NCBI GenBank assembly: GCA_020639195.1
Contig: JACKHB010000003.1
Coordinates: 310,001 to 374,000, forward strand
DNA length: 64,000 nucleotides
Direction of reading: 5' to 3'
Source: Phycisphaeraceae bacterium
Lineage (GTDB): Bacteria; Planctomycetota; Phycisphaerae; Phycisphaerales; UBA1924
Shown: positions 27,341 through 36,438 of the stretch, piece after piece
Layout: every line of letters starts with the position of its first letter
How positions within the stretch are numbered: the stretch's first letter is position 1
The notes under the pieces: generated by a model
What the model saw: only the letters and a program-made list of their open reading frames with translations
The model's database searches: none
Told to the model about the DNA's origin: nothing
Position numbers and translations under genes: made by a program

Positions 27341-27401
27341 GGCCGTACTCTACTGACCGGCCGCCGCCCCCGCCCCGGATGTGCCCAAGGAGACGCCCGC
27401 G

Positions 27402-30400
27402 ATGCCCGGTCGCGCTGCAATCTGGCGGATCGCCGTCGATACCGGCGGCACGTTCACCGATGCGGTGGCGATCGCGCCCGATGGACGATGCAGTTCGGCC
27501 AAGGTCCTCTCCTCCTCGCGCCTCCGCGCCCAGGTCCACACGCGCCAGACAGACACGAGCATCTTCGTCCACCTGCCCGGCATCTCGATGCGGGAGAGCG
27601 TGCTCGTCGGCATGGAAGTCGCGCCGACGGCGGCGCGCCATCTGACGCCCGGAACCGACACTCGGGGACCTCGCCCGATCTCGGTCCTCTCCCACAATTC
27701 GCTCTCTCCTTCTTTCCACCTGCTCATTCTCTCCGCTCCGCTTCCTCCCTCTGAGACCGTTGATCTCATCAGTCCCGACGAGGCGCCGATCCTCGCGGCA
27801 CGGCTCCTGACCGGCACACCTCTGTCACGCCCGCTCCCCGACATGGAACTCCGCGTCGCGACCACCCGCGCAACCAACGCGCTGCTCGAACGCCGCGGCG
27901 CGCCGGTTACTTTGTTCATCACGCGCGGCTTCGGCGATCTGCTCGACATCGGCGACCAGACGCGCCCCGACCTCTTCGCGCTCGACATCATCAAGCCCGC
28001 ACCCCTGCACGCCCACGTTGTCGAGGTGCAGGAACGACTCCGCGCCGATGGCTCGCGGGAACGCTCCCTCGATCCCGCTCCCGCTCTGGCCCGCGCGCGA
28101 GAGCTCCTCGACCTGGGCGTGACATCCGCCGCGATCGCGCTGCTCCACAGCTGGAAGGAGCCGTCCCACGAGATCGCGATGGAGCGGGCGCTGCACGAGG
28201 CCGGCTTCTCGCACGTCTCTCGCTCCTCGAATCTGTCACCTGGAATCCGCGTCCTCTGGCGCGCGCAGACGGCCGTCGCAGATGCCTACGTCGCGCCGAT
28301 CATGCGCGACTATCTCAACGGCATCCGCGCGGCCCTCACGCCCGCCTCGCGCGCTCGAGTCATGACCAGTGCCGGCGGCCTCGCCGACGCCGAGTCGTTC
28401 GCCCCAAAGGACGCCCTCCTCTCCGGGCCCGCCGGTGGCGTCGTCGGCGCGCTCGCCGCCGCACGCCGCGCAGGATACGACAGAGTCATCACGTTCGACA
28501 TGGGTGGCACGAGCACGGACGTCGCCCGGTGCGACGGCGACCGCCCCATCGCGCGCGAGCACCGCGTCGGCGATGCCCGCATCATGGCCCCGGCCGTCGC
28601 CGTCGAGACCGTCGGCGCGGGTGGCGGATCCATCTGTCGATTCCATCAGGGCGCGCTGAGCGTCGGCCCCGAGTCCGCGGGCGCCGACCCCGGCCCCGCC
28701 TGCTACGGCGCGGGCGGCCCGATGACCATCACCGACGCCAACGTCCTGCTCGGCCGCATCGATCCCTCGCGGTTCGGCGTCCCAATCGACATCGTCGCGG
28801 CTCAGCGCGCCGCCGATGCCCTCGCGTGCGAAGTTCACGCGGCTCGCGGCACCCCGGTCGAACGCGCCGAACTGCTCCAGGGCCTGATCGACCTGGCCGA
28901 CGAGAAAATGGCCGAGGCGATCCGCCGAATCACCGTCCGCCAGGGAGCCGACCCCGCCGAGTACGCGCTGGTTGCATTCGGCGGGGCAGGCCCGCAGCAC
29001 GCCTGCGCCGTGGCGAATCGCCTCGGGATCACGCGGGTCATCGTGCCGCCAGAGGCGAGCCTCCTGTCCGCGCACGGAGTCGCCCAGTCTCGCATCGAGC
29101 GCATCGTCACGCGGCAGGTGCTCCGTTCGCTCGCCGACGCCTGCATCGAACTGCCCGAAATGCTGCGCGCGATCGAGTCCGAAGCCAAAGTGCTCCTCGC
29201 CGAGGAGGAAGTCGAGTCGCACGCCGCGCAGATCACCTCGCGTGACCTCTTTCTCAGGCTTGCAGGCCAGGACACAACCATCGCGATTCCGCTCGACGAG
29301 ACCACGGGCGCACCGAAACTCAAGGAAATCCGCGATCGATTCAGCGCCGCCTACGAATCACTCCACGCCCGCCCTCCTCCCGATCGCGCCATCGAACTCG
29401 AGTCCATCCGCGTGTGCGCCGCCGAGCCCGATCAACCCTCCGCGCCGCAATCGAACGGCGTCGGGACCGCGCGCCAGGCAGACCGGTCTCTTACGCCGCC
29501 AACCGCAGCGGCGCCCGACCGCCCCGCCGTGATCGATCGCGCCACACTCACTCCCCACGCCACCGATTGCGGGCCGGTGCTCATCCTCGAAGACACCAGC
29601 GTCACCGTGGTCCCACTCGGCTGGATGTTCCACGCCGACGACTCGGGCGCGCTGATCCTGGAGCACGCGCAACGCGCCCACAGCGCAGACCTCACGCGCT
29701 CCGACGCCGCCCACTCCGAGATCTTCACGCACCGCCTCGCCTCCATCGCCACGGAGATGGGCGAGCGCCTGCAATTCGCCGCGATCAGCGTCAACGTCAA
29801 GGAACGCCTCGATTTCTCGTGCGCCATCCTCGATGCCGACGGCGAATTGCTCGTCAACGCGCCGCACGTGCCGGTCCACCTCGGCTCGCTGGGCCTGTGC
29901 GTGCGCGCCCTCCGCCGAGCGATCGACATGGAGGCGGGCGACGCGGTGGTCACCAACCACCCGGCCTTCGGCGGCACGCACCTGCCGGACGTCACGGTCG
30001 TCTGCCCTGTCCATGTGGACGGCCGGCTCTTCGCCTTTGTCGCGGCCCGCGCGCATCACGCCGAACTCGGGGGCATCAGTCCCGGCTCCATGCCCGCAGG
30101 GGCGAGGTCCCTGGCGGATGAGGGCGTTCTGATCTCACCGATGCACCTCATGCGCCGCGGAAAGAGTGGCTTCGACCAGATTCGAAGACTCCTCGCTCGC
30201 GCCCCGCACCCCACCCGGGCCATCGAGGAGAACCTCGCCGATCTTGCCGCGGCGCTGGTCGCCTGCCAGCGAGGCCGGGAGCGCCTGATCGAGCTCGTTC
30301 GGGCCATCGGCCACGACAAGGGGGTGTTCCTCGTGGAACACCTCAAGTCTCGCGCCCACACCCTGCTGACCCGTGCGCTCACCCGGCTTCCCGTCGGTGA

Positions 30401-31253
30401 GCGGCGTGGCGTCGAGCGCCTCGACGATACAACGGAGATCCACGTCCGAATTGGCGTCAGCCGCGAGTCGCTCGAGATCGATTTCACCGGGACCGCCGGC
30501 ATCCATCCGGGCAACCTCAATGCCACGCCGGCCATTGTGAGAAGCGCGGTCGTGTATGTGCTGCGTCTGCTCGTGCGCGAACCCATCCCGCTCAACGAGG
30601 GGCTCATGCGCGCCGTTCGACTGACCATTCCCAGTCCGTCGTTGCTCGATCCCGGCTTCGGTCTCGACGCAAGCGCCTGCCCGGCGGTCGCCGCCGGAAA
30701 CGTCGAGACCAGCCAGCGTCTGACCAATCTACTCTTGCGCACGCTGGGGCTGGCCGCGGATGGCCAGGGAACCATGAACAACGTGATCTTCGGAAACGAC
30801 CGGGTGTCGTGCTACGAGACGATCTGCGGCGGAGCCGGGGCGACGGCCCACGCTCGGGGAGCGAGCGCCGTCCACACCCACATGACCAACACCCGGATTA
30901 CGGATCCCGAAGTCCTCGAACACCGATTACCGGTCGTGCTCGAGCGATTCGAGATTCGACGCGGTTCGGGCGGTCTCGGCAGACATCCGGGTGGCGATGG
31001 TGCGACGCGTGAGTACCGATTCCTCGAACCCGTCCGCGCCAGCGTTCTGGCCCAGCACCGTGCCCAGGGTCCATCGGGCCTCGCGGGGGGCGGGGCCGGC
31101 AGTCCGGGCGACGATCGGTTGATTCGCGCCGACGGTCAATGCCGGCAGATCGTTGCGACATCAGAGGTTGCGATCGGGCCGGGCGACCGGCTGGTTGTCT
31201 CTACGCCCGGAGGCGGTGCATGGGGTGTATCTGCGCCATCCCAGACCCCGTGA
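27402..31253 (+). CDS. fused hydantoinase/oxoprolinase (HyuA-HyuB), ATP-dependent
   Basis: This 1,283-residue protein joins both subunits of the hydantoinase/5-oxoprolinase family. The HyuA half begins RIAVDTGGTFTDAVAIAPDG (ASKHA phosphate loop) and has TTRATNALLERRGAPV, FDMGGTSTDVARCDGDRPIA and VALVAFGGAGPQHACAV-type strands. The HyuB half starts near residue 765 and has NHPAFGGTHLPDVTVVCPV, FTGTAGIHPGNLNATPAI and RRGSGGLGRHPGGDG. Enzymes of this shape cleave 5-oxoproline to glutamate with ATP, as in eukaryotic OPLAH; hydantoins are the other possible substrate. ATG 27402 follows AAGGAGACGCCCGCG; an ATG at 27381 is less likely. It is divergent from crcB. Confidence 0.9.
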   Translation: MPGRAAIWRIAVDTGGTFTDAVAIAPDGRCSSAKVLSSSRLRAQVHTRQTDTSIFVHLPGISMRESVLVGMEVAPTAARHLTPGTDTRGPRPISVLSHNSLSPSFHLLILSAPLPPSETVDLISPDEAPILAARLLTGTPLSRPLPDMELRVATTRATNALLERRGAPVTLFITRGFGDLLDIGDQTRPDLFALDIIKPAPLHAHVVEVQERLRADGSRERSLDPAPALARARELLDLGVTSAAIALLHSWKEPSHEIAMERALHEAGFSHVSRSSNLSPGIRVLWRAQTAVADAYVAPIMRDYLNGIRAALTPASRARVMTSAGGLADAESFAPKDALLSGPAGGVVGALAAARRAGYDRVITFDMGGTSTDVARCDGDRPIAREHRVGDARIMAPAVAVETVGAGGGSICRFHQGALSVGPESAGADPGPACYGAGGPMTITDANVLLGRIDPSRFGVPIDIVAAQRAADALACEVHAARGTPVERAELLQGLIDLADEKMAEAIRRITVRQGADPAEYALVAFGGAGPQHACAVANRLGITRVIVPPEASLLSAHGVAQSRIERIVTRQVLRSLADACIELPEMLRAIESEAKVLLAEEEVESHAAQITSRDLFLRLAGQDTTIAIPLDETTGAPKLKEIRDRFSAAYESLHARPPPDRAIELESIRVCAAEPDQPSAPQSNGVGTARQADRSLTPPTAAAPDRPAVIDRATLTPHATDCGPVLILEDTSVTVVPLGWMFHADDSGALILEHAQRAHSADLTRSDAAHSEIFTHRLASIATEMGERLQFAAISVNVKERLDFSCAILDADGELLVNAPHVPVHLGSLGLCVRALRRAIDMEAGDAVVTNHPAFGGTHLPDVTVVCPVHVDGRLFAFVAARAHHAELGGISPGSMPAGARSLADEGVLISPMHLMRRGKSGFDQIRRLLARAPHPTRAIEENLADLAAALVACQRGRERLIELVRAIGHDKGVFLVEHLKSRAHTLLTRALTRLPVGERRGVERLDDTTEIHVRIGVSRESLEIDFTGTAGIHPGNLNATPAIVRSAVVYVLRLLVREPIPLNEGLMRAVRLTIPSPSLLDPGFGLDASACPAVAAGNVETSQRLTNLLLRTLGLAADGQGTMNNVIFGNDRVSCYETICGGAGATAHARGASAVHTHMTNTRITDPEVLEHRLPVVLERFEIRRGSGGLGRHPGGDGATREYRFLEPVRASVLAQHRAQGPSGLAGGGAGSPGDDRLIRADGQCRQIVATSEVAIGPGDRLVVSTPGGGAWGVSAPSQTP

Positions 31254-31396
31254 ATCCCGCGTGGAGCGTCGTGCTTGTCCCGCCGGGGTCCGATTCGATA
31301 AGATTGGGGTAAGCCCGGGCTGGGGAGTATGGGCGAAGTCGGGGGAGTTCGAGCCGCGCAGATCGGGGCTCTCCCGACGTTCTACGTGGAGCACTC

Positions 31397-32065
31397 GTGA
31401 CCACGCGCGAGACCAAGCGGCCGACGTTTCGAGAAGAGGATCTGTGGACCACGCTGATGCTGGACACGGATCGTCCGATCGTGGTGGTCGACAACAGCGG
31501 GCTCGTCACCGCCGCCAACCAGCGCGCGGCAGAGCACGTGGGGGCAAGCCGGCCCGACGATCTGATCGGCCGGCGCATGCAGGACCTGTGCGAACCGGAG
31601 TACGCCGCCGAGCGGCTCAGCGCGATCCGCGAGGTCGCGACTCGGGGCAGACCGATCGCGCTTGAGGGCATGACCCGCGGGCTGTGGCGCCGCACGGTCA
31701 TGCGCCCACTCGGCGGGCCGGAAACGTCCGGCCGGGTCATCCTCGTGCACGTGCCGGTGCCCCCGCGGGAGGGCGAGTCGCCTTCGACAGAGCCCTATGA
31801 GGTGCGCCGCGCCCGCGTGGATGACTTTGGGCCGCTGGCACGGCTGAGCGAGCGCGAGCTGGACGTCCTGCGCCTGATCGCAAAGGGTCTCACGACCGCG
31901 GAGATCGCCAAGGCGATCCACCGATCGGTCAAGACGGTCGAGTGGCATCGCGTGTCGCTGGGATCGAAGCTCGGCGCGACCAATCGCGTGGAGCTGGCGC
32001 GCATCGCGATCCGCGCGGGGCTCGTCGATCTCGAGCCGTCGCCCGAACCAACGGTCGCCTCCTGA
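31397..32065 (+). CDS. PAS-domain LuxR-type transcriptional regulator
   Basis: The 222 residues begin at GTG 31397 after GTGGAGCACTC. A PAS-like sensor (about 20-125; RPIVVVDNSGLVTAANQRAAEHVG, LIGRRMQDLCEPEYAAERL) is linked to a C-terminal LuxR/GerE helix-turn-helix (LSERELDVLRLIAKGLTTAEIAK; SVKTVEWHRVSLGSKLGATN). There is no receiver domain or transmitter, so it is a one-component sensor; ligand unknown. The recognition helix residues KTVEWHR resemble those of FixJ-type regulators. The hydrolase gene starts 21 bases downstream; the two could form a unit. Confidence 0.88.
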   Translation: MTTRETKRPTFREEDLWTTLMLDTDRPIVVVDNSGLVTAANQRAAEHVGASRPDDLIGRRMQDLCEPEYAAERLSAIREVATRGRPIALEGMTRGLWRRTVMRPLGGPETSGRVILVHVPVPPREGESPSTEPYEVRRARVDDFGPLARLSERELDVLRLIAKGLTTAEIAKAIHRSVKTVEWHRVSLGSKLGATNRVELARIAIRAGLVDLEPSPEPTVAS

Positions 32066-32086
32066 GGCCTGTTCTACGATCCCCGA

Positions 32087-32941
32087 GTGCTGAGCCCATG
32101 GACGATCGCCGGCGCCGAGGGATTCCCGATCGAGGGTGTCGCCCATGTGCCCACGGGCCGCGCGCGGGGCGTCGCGATCATCGTCCACGGCTTCCTTGGG
32201 TTCATGGACTACGGCATGTTCCCCGTGCTCGCCGGGGCGATGGAGGACGCCGGGTTCATCGCGCTGCGGTTCAATCTCTCGCACTCGGGGATCTCCCGAG
32301 AGAGCCAGACCTTCGACCGGCCCGAGCGATTCGAGCGCGACACGTGGTTGCGCCAGATCGAGGACGTGCACGCCGTGATCGACGGTGCGTGGAGGGGTGA
32401 GATCCCCGGACGCGGGATGCGCCACGTGCTGATCGGGCACAGCCGCGGCGGCGCGACGGCGATCCTCGCGGCGGCTCGCCGATTCGATGAAGGGCTGAGC
32501 CCGGTTTCTTCGGGCGTGGCCACGCTGGCGGCGCCGGACTCGTGCTGCATGTGGGCGGAGGAGACCCGGCGCGAGGCGTTGGCGCGAGGGTACACCGAGG
32601 TGCGCAGCAATCGGACGGGGCAGACGCTGCGGATCGGCGGCGCTTGGCTGACGGAACAGCTCGAGGACCCCGGCGCCCACGACGTGCCCGCGCACGCCTC
32701 TCGCCTGGGCTGCCCGCTGCTGGTGATCCACGGGGAGGACGACGCGACGGTTCCCGCCGCCTGCGCGCACGCGCTGGCCGGCAGCGCGGGAGCGCGTGGG
32801 AGGCTGGTGCTGATTCCCGGGGCGGACCATGTGTTCAACACGCCCAACCCGTTTCCCGAGGGCGCATCGGCGGGCCCGGAACTGGCCTCGGTGATCGAGT
32901 CGCTGGGTCGATTCTGCGCGGCGTGCGTGGGGGAGTGGTAG
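32087..32941 (+). CDS. alpha/beta hydrolase
   Basis: The 284-residue protein has the alpha/beta-hydrolase fold: GVAIIVHGFLGFMDYGMF (oxyanion HG), the nucleophile elbow LIGHSRGGATAI (Ser in GHSRG), an acid-bearing strand LLVIHGEDDATVPAACA, and a late His in LIPGADHVFN. The FLGFMDYGMFPVL loop and the long cap read like the BAAT/dienelactone-hydrolase-related family of carboxylesterases. It starts at GTG 32087. It is cytosolic by lack of a signal. Substrate unknown. Confidence 0.85.
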   Translation: MLSPWTIAGAEGFPIEGVAHVPTGRARGVAIIVHGFLGFMDYGMFPVLAGAMEDAGFIALRFNLSHSGISRESQTFDRPERFERDTWLRQIEDVHAVIDGAWRGEIPGRGMRHVLIGHSRGGATAILAAARRFDEGLSPVSSGVATLAAPDSCCMWAEETRREALARGYTEVRSNRTGQTLRIGGAWLTEQLEDPGAHDVPAHASRLGCPLLVIHGEDDATVPAACAHALAGSAGARGRLVLIPGADHVFNTPNPFPEGASAGPELASVIESLGRFCAACVGEW

Positions 32942-33038
32942 ACGACAGCAACCGACATGCGCTGCGGCGCGGCGGCAGGAGAGGCGCACAGAAGTAGGAT
33001 GGGCTCGCGCGCGGAGGCGCGCGGACAGGGAGGTCGGC

Positions 33039-33998
33039 ATGGAGGCGAGGGTCGAGGCGGAGGTCACGCGCGGCGGCCCGGCCGGCGCGCCGGGGCACGA
33101 GATCAGGCGGGTGGAGCCCGAGCGTCCGTGGGTGGACGTGATGGGCGGGGCTTCGCGCCTGGAGATCGGCGTGCTGGACCACGGGTTCATCGCGCTGGTG
33201 GATGTGATGCCGCGGCTGGTGCCGCAGGGGCAGACCGCCGACAGCGCGGTGGTTCGTGCGGCGCGGGTGAGCTACGGCGAGGGGACCAAGAAGGTCAGCG
33301 AGGACCGGGGGCTGATCCGGTACCTGATGCGGCACCGGCACACGACGCCGTTCGAGATGGTGGAGGTGGCGTTCCACGTGGCGATGCCGGTGTTCGTGGC
33401 GCGCCAGTGGATCCGGCACCGGACGGCCAACGTGAACGAGTACTCGGCGCGGTACTCGATCGTGCGGGACCGGTTCTATCGGCCGGGGCTCGAGGCCGTG
33501 CGCAAGCAGAGCGCGAGCAACCGGCAGGGCGGCGAGGAGGCGTTCGATCTCGGCGATGACCAGCAGCGCGCCACCGCCGAGGCCTTCCTCGCCTACATCG
33601 ACCGGGTGGAGGCGGGGTACCCGGAGTACCTGTCGCTGACCGAGCGGGGTGTCAGCCGCGAGATGGCGCGGATCGGCCTACCCCAGAGCGTGTACACCGA
33701 GTGGTACTGGAAGTGCGACCTGCACAACACGCTGCGATTCCTCTCGCTGCGGCTGGATGCGCACGCGCAGCTGGAGATTAGGGCGTACGCATCGGCGATG
33801 ATGGCGTTGCTCGAGCCGCTGGCGCCGCACACGCTCGAGGCGTTCAGGGATTACGAGATGGGTGCGATGCGTCTGACGCGCCTGGAGATCGAGGCGCTCA
33901 AGGACGCGATGGCGGGGGGCGCTGGGGAGATCGCCAGCGAGAACAAGCGGGAGCGGGCGGAGTGGGAGGAGAAGAAGGGGCGGCTGGGGGTGGGGTAG
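33039..33998 (+). CDS. thyX: flavin-dependent thymidylate synthase ThyX
   Basis: ThyX makes dTMP from dUMP with FAD and methylene-tetrahydrofolate. The 319 residues carry the signature RHR-x7-S at R126-S136 (RHRTANVNEYSARY), preceded by HRHTTPFEMVEVAFHVAMPVF and followed by NTLRFLSLRLDAHAQLEIR. The N-terminal 35 residues are an extra tail. The C-terminal AEWEEKKGRL is also an extension. Presence of ThyX suggests the organism may lack ThyA; this cannot be seen here. Confidence 0.94.
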   Translation: MEARVEAEVTRGGPAGAPGHEIRRVEPERPWVDVMGGASRLEIGVLDHGFIALVDVMPRLVPQGQTADSAVVRAARVSYGEGTKKVSEDRGLIRYLMRHRHTTPFEMVEVAFHVAMPVFVARQWIRHRTANVNEYSARYSIVRDRFYRPGLEAVRKQSASNRQGGEEAFDLGDDQQRATAEAFLAYIDRVEAGYPEYLSLTERGVSREMARIGLPQSVYTEWYWKCDLHNTLRFLSLRLDAHAQLEIRAYASAMMALLEPLAPHTLEAFRDYEMGAMRLTRLEIEALKDAMAGGAGEIASENKRERAEWEEKKGRLGVG

Positions 33999-34036
33999 GG
34001 GGGACTCGCTCGCCCTTGCTGTCCGCGGCGCGAGCG

Positions 34037-34168
34037 GTGGAAGAGGATGCGACAGACGCAATCCTCAAGGCAGCCGAGTATCTCCGGGACAAAGACCTCA
34101 GCAAGATGACGGAAGAGGAATGCCAGCAACTCAAGGCCGATCTCGATCATATTACGCACCCCAGGTGA
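34037..34168 (+). CDS. possible 43-residue acidic small protein
   Basis: A short frame with GTG at 34037 reads about 43 residues with a charged, helical pattern (ATDAILKAAEYLRDKDLSKM; TEEECQQLKADLDHI). The next gene can start at GTG 34165 inside its stop region as GTGA, which argues that it is translated. Against this, there is no good ribosome binding site, and the frame is also open back into thyX. It may be the remnant of a longer gene. Confidence 0.3.
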   Translation: MEEDATDAILKAAEYLRDKDLSKMTEEECQQLKADLDHITHPR

Positions 34169-34926
34169 TCGCGCTGGCGATTCTGCTGACGGGTCTTTCG
34201 GGTTGCGTGACGCGAGGCGCTTGGACGCAGCACGAACTCTCGGAAGCGTCCGGGTCCGACGTGGATTCGAGGCTGACGCGGCTTCGACAGCAATCTCGCG
34301 CGGGAATCGCCCATGCACTTGACCGCACACGAGAAGTGGGCAGCGCGCTTCAAGAGATGGGAGCGCATGCCGGCACAGTTCGTGGCTACAGAGTTGCTGC
34401 CGAACGGACCTTCATCGCGAAAGACAACTCACTTGCGCTTGGTGTTTTTCGGTACGAGAACACCGGAGTCAGCCACGCCGCTCAGGAAAACGTCGTGATC
34501 CTGCTCGCCGATGATGGCGATCGCGTCATATGGGTGGATCAGAGGTCAGCTGATCGTCTGGCTGAACCACCGCAACTCTGGTCGTCAGGGAACGAAGAGT
34601 TCATCATCGTAACCTACTCCGGTCCCTGGTACTCACAGAGCGCCGCCTCGGATGTGGTTGTCTACAGACTTGATCGGGCACGATCGTTGGTGACGGAAGC
34701 CGCTTCCGTATTCGTGCCGGAGCGCCACGCAAGGCAGCAGCCATTGGTTGGTGTCTCGGCGACGGCGGGATCCCTGATTGTTCGGGTTCAGGACACGGGT
34801 GTACCAGATCCGCTCATCCGGACAGATCAGCTGGATGTCATGTGCTCGGACGACTCGTGCAGCATCGAGGAGCGGACGCAAACACGGATTCGGATCAGGG
34901 TGCGTGGCACTTCGGCTGCGGGCTGA
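34120..34926 (+). CDS. hypothetical lipoprotein
   Basis: The protein has a lipobox (VIALAILLTGLSGC; Cys near residue 28 from ATG 34120) and so should be attached to a membrane in the periplasm. The rest, about 240 residues, is mixed beta-rich sequence without a known domain (YRVAAERTFIAKDNSLALGV; VVILLADDGDRVIWVD). Two starts are possible: ATG 34120 gives two Arg residues before the hydrophobic core, and GTG 34165 overlaps the small frame upstream. GC is visibly lower than in the neighbours, like the lipoproteins at 45,259 and 53,600, which hints at accessory origin. Confidence 0.65.
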   Translation: MPATQGRSRSYYAPQVIALAILLTGLSGCVTRGAWTQHELSEASGSDVDSRLTRLRQQSRAGIAHALDRTREVGSALQEMGAHAGTVRGYRVAAERTFIAKDNSLALGVFRYENTGVSHAAQENVVILLADDGDRVIWVDQRSADRLAEPPQLWSSGNEEFIIVTYSGPWYSQSAASDVVVYRLDRARSLVTEAASVFVPERHARQQPLVGVSATAGSLIVRVQDTGVPDPLIRTDQLDVMCSDDSCSIEERTQTRIRIRVRGTSAAG

Positions 34927-35354
34927 AGCAAGCGACCGATGCCGAGCCCCGATCGCTCTCCCCAAAGCCGCGACCTGCCCAAGTGGACGGCCGTCGAGCA
35001 CCCATGATTGTTGACGCCCGGGTTGCTCTCGCCCGCTCGCACGCGACTTCGGAATCGCACCGCGTAGGTATCCAGTAGCGGGCTGCGGTTAACAGCCCTG
35101 CGACCGATTCCCGATCACCACGACCGACCACGGACGCGTGAGCATCTCCGGAAGGAATGCGCGATGTCGCTGCGCCTCGATCTTGGGAAGCCGAAGAGGG
35201 TACTCGGCGCGACCGTTGGGTTATCGGGTGGGGTCGGAGTGTCTGGCCTGGGTGAATTGTGCGGGCGGGGAGGCGGAGGGGGGTGGCGGGGCGTGAATGC
35301 GAGGGCGGAACCGTCCGATCCATGGGGGGCACTTGCGCGCCAGGAGGCTCCGCC
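34927..35354. other. 428-base stretch without a supported gene
   Basis: No frame here shows a domain or credible start. A 6-bp hairpin (GGGCTG/CAGCCC, 35080-35098) has no T-run. The last part contains the GTG-start ribosome site AGGAGGCTCCGCC of pilT. It probably carries the promoter of the pilus operon. Confidence 0.5.
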
Positions 35355-36420
35355 GTGGATCTGCACACCATCCTTCGAGCCGCCTACGAGGCGGATGCGT
35401 CCGACATTCACCTGATCGCCGGGCAGCCCCCGTTCATGCGGGTGCACCAGGTGATGACGCCGATGGAGTTCCCGGCGATCTCGGCGGACGACGCCGCGGG
35501 GATGTTCGAGGACATGGCCCCGCCCGAGGCGCAGGAGACCTTCGCCAAGATCCACGATGCGGACTACTCGTACCAGGTCCCGGACCTGGCCCGCTACCGC
35601 GTCAACGCTCACCTCCAGCGCGGCGCCATCGGCATGGCGCTGCGCATGATCAAGACCAAGGTCCCGCCGTTGTCGGCGCTGAGCCTTCCGGAGGTGATCG
35701 CGAGGCTGACGTACCTGCCGCGGGGGCTGGTGCTGGTGACCGGCGACACGGGCTCGGGCAAGAGCACGACGCTCGCGGCGATGATCCAGGCGATGAACGA
35801 GCGGTACGCCAAGCACGTGATCACGCTGGAGGATCCGGTGGAGTACGTGTTCGAGAGCGACCAGTGCCTGATGATCGAGCAGCGTGAGTTGGGCCAGGAC
35901 ATGCCGACGTTCGCGTCGGGGCTGAAGCTGCGTTGCGTCAGGATCCAGACATCGTCTGGTGGGCGAGATGCCGACCTGGAGACGGCAGCCTGGCGATCAC
36001 CGCGGCGAGACGGGCCACCTGGTGCTCTCGACGCTGCACACGGTCAACGCCAGCCAGACGGTGGGCAGATCATCGACATGTATCCGGCGGCGCGCTGGAA
36101 CCAGATCCGCTCGATGCTGGCACCGGGACGCTGCGAAAGGCGGTAGTGGCGACCAGACGCTGTTTGCGCGGGTGGATCGCGGGGATGATCCGGCGGTGGA
36201 ACGCTGCTGTACGCCGGCGGTGCGGAACCTGATCCGCGAGCACCGGACGTTCAGATTCCCAACGTGATCGAGACGAGCCGGGCGATCGGCATGACGAAAC
36301 TGGACGTCGATCGCGGGCTGTACTTCAAGCAGCTGCATCAGCAGGAGGACGCGGTGGCACCGGGCGGTCCATCCCGACAAGCTCGAGCGTCAGCTCGCGG
36401 CCACCGGAAGGTTCCCGTAG
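35355..36420 (+). pseudogene. pilT: PilT-type pilus retraction ATPase, frameshifted in 3' half
   Basis: PilT is the hexameric ATPase that retracts type IV pili. The start GTG 35355 follows AGGAGGCTCCGCC. A clean part (to about 35,925) contains ASDIHLIAGQPPFMRVH, Walker A GDTGSGKSTTLAAMI, the Asp box LEDPVEYVF and LGQDMPTFASGLK. From there on the frame changes several times. ETGHLVLSTLHTVNASQT (His box), TPAVRNLIREHRTF and ETSRAIGM appear in different frames, and the C-terminus HPDKLERQLAATGRFP stops at 36420. The total of about 355 codons is normal for PilT. The motifs are all there, so sequence error is likelier than decay. No PilB extension ATPase is nearby. Confidence 0.85.
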
Positions 36421-36438
36421 CACGACCCGGAGCCGACG

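Noticed and set aside
27341..27401. Possible fluoride riboswitch before crcB
   Set aside because: Only 61 bases lie between the divergent starts, and the pseudoknot and conserved loop of the fluoride aptamer are not visible.
35080..35098. GGGCTG/CAGCCC hairpin upstream of pilT
   Set aside because: Short stem, no T-run, no known motif.
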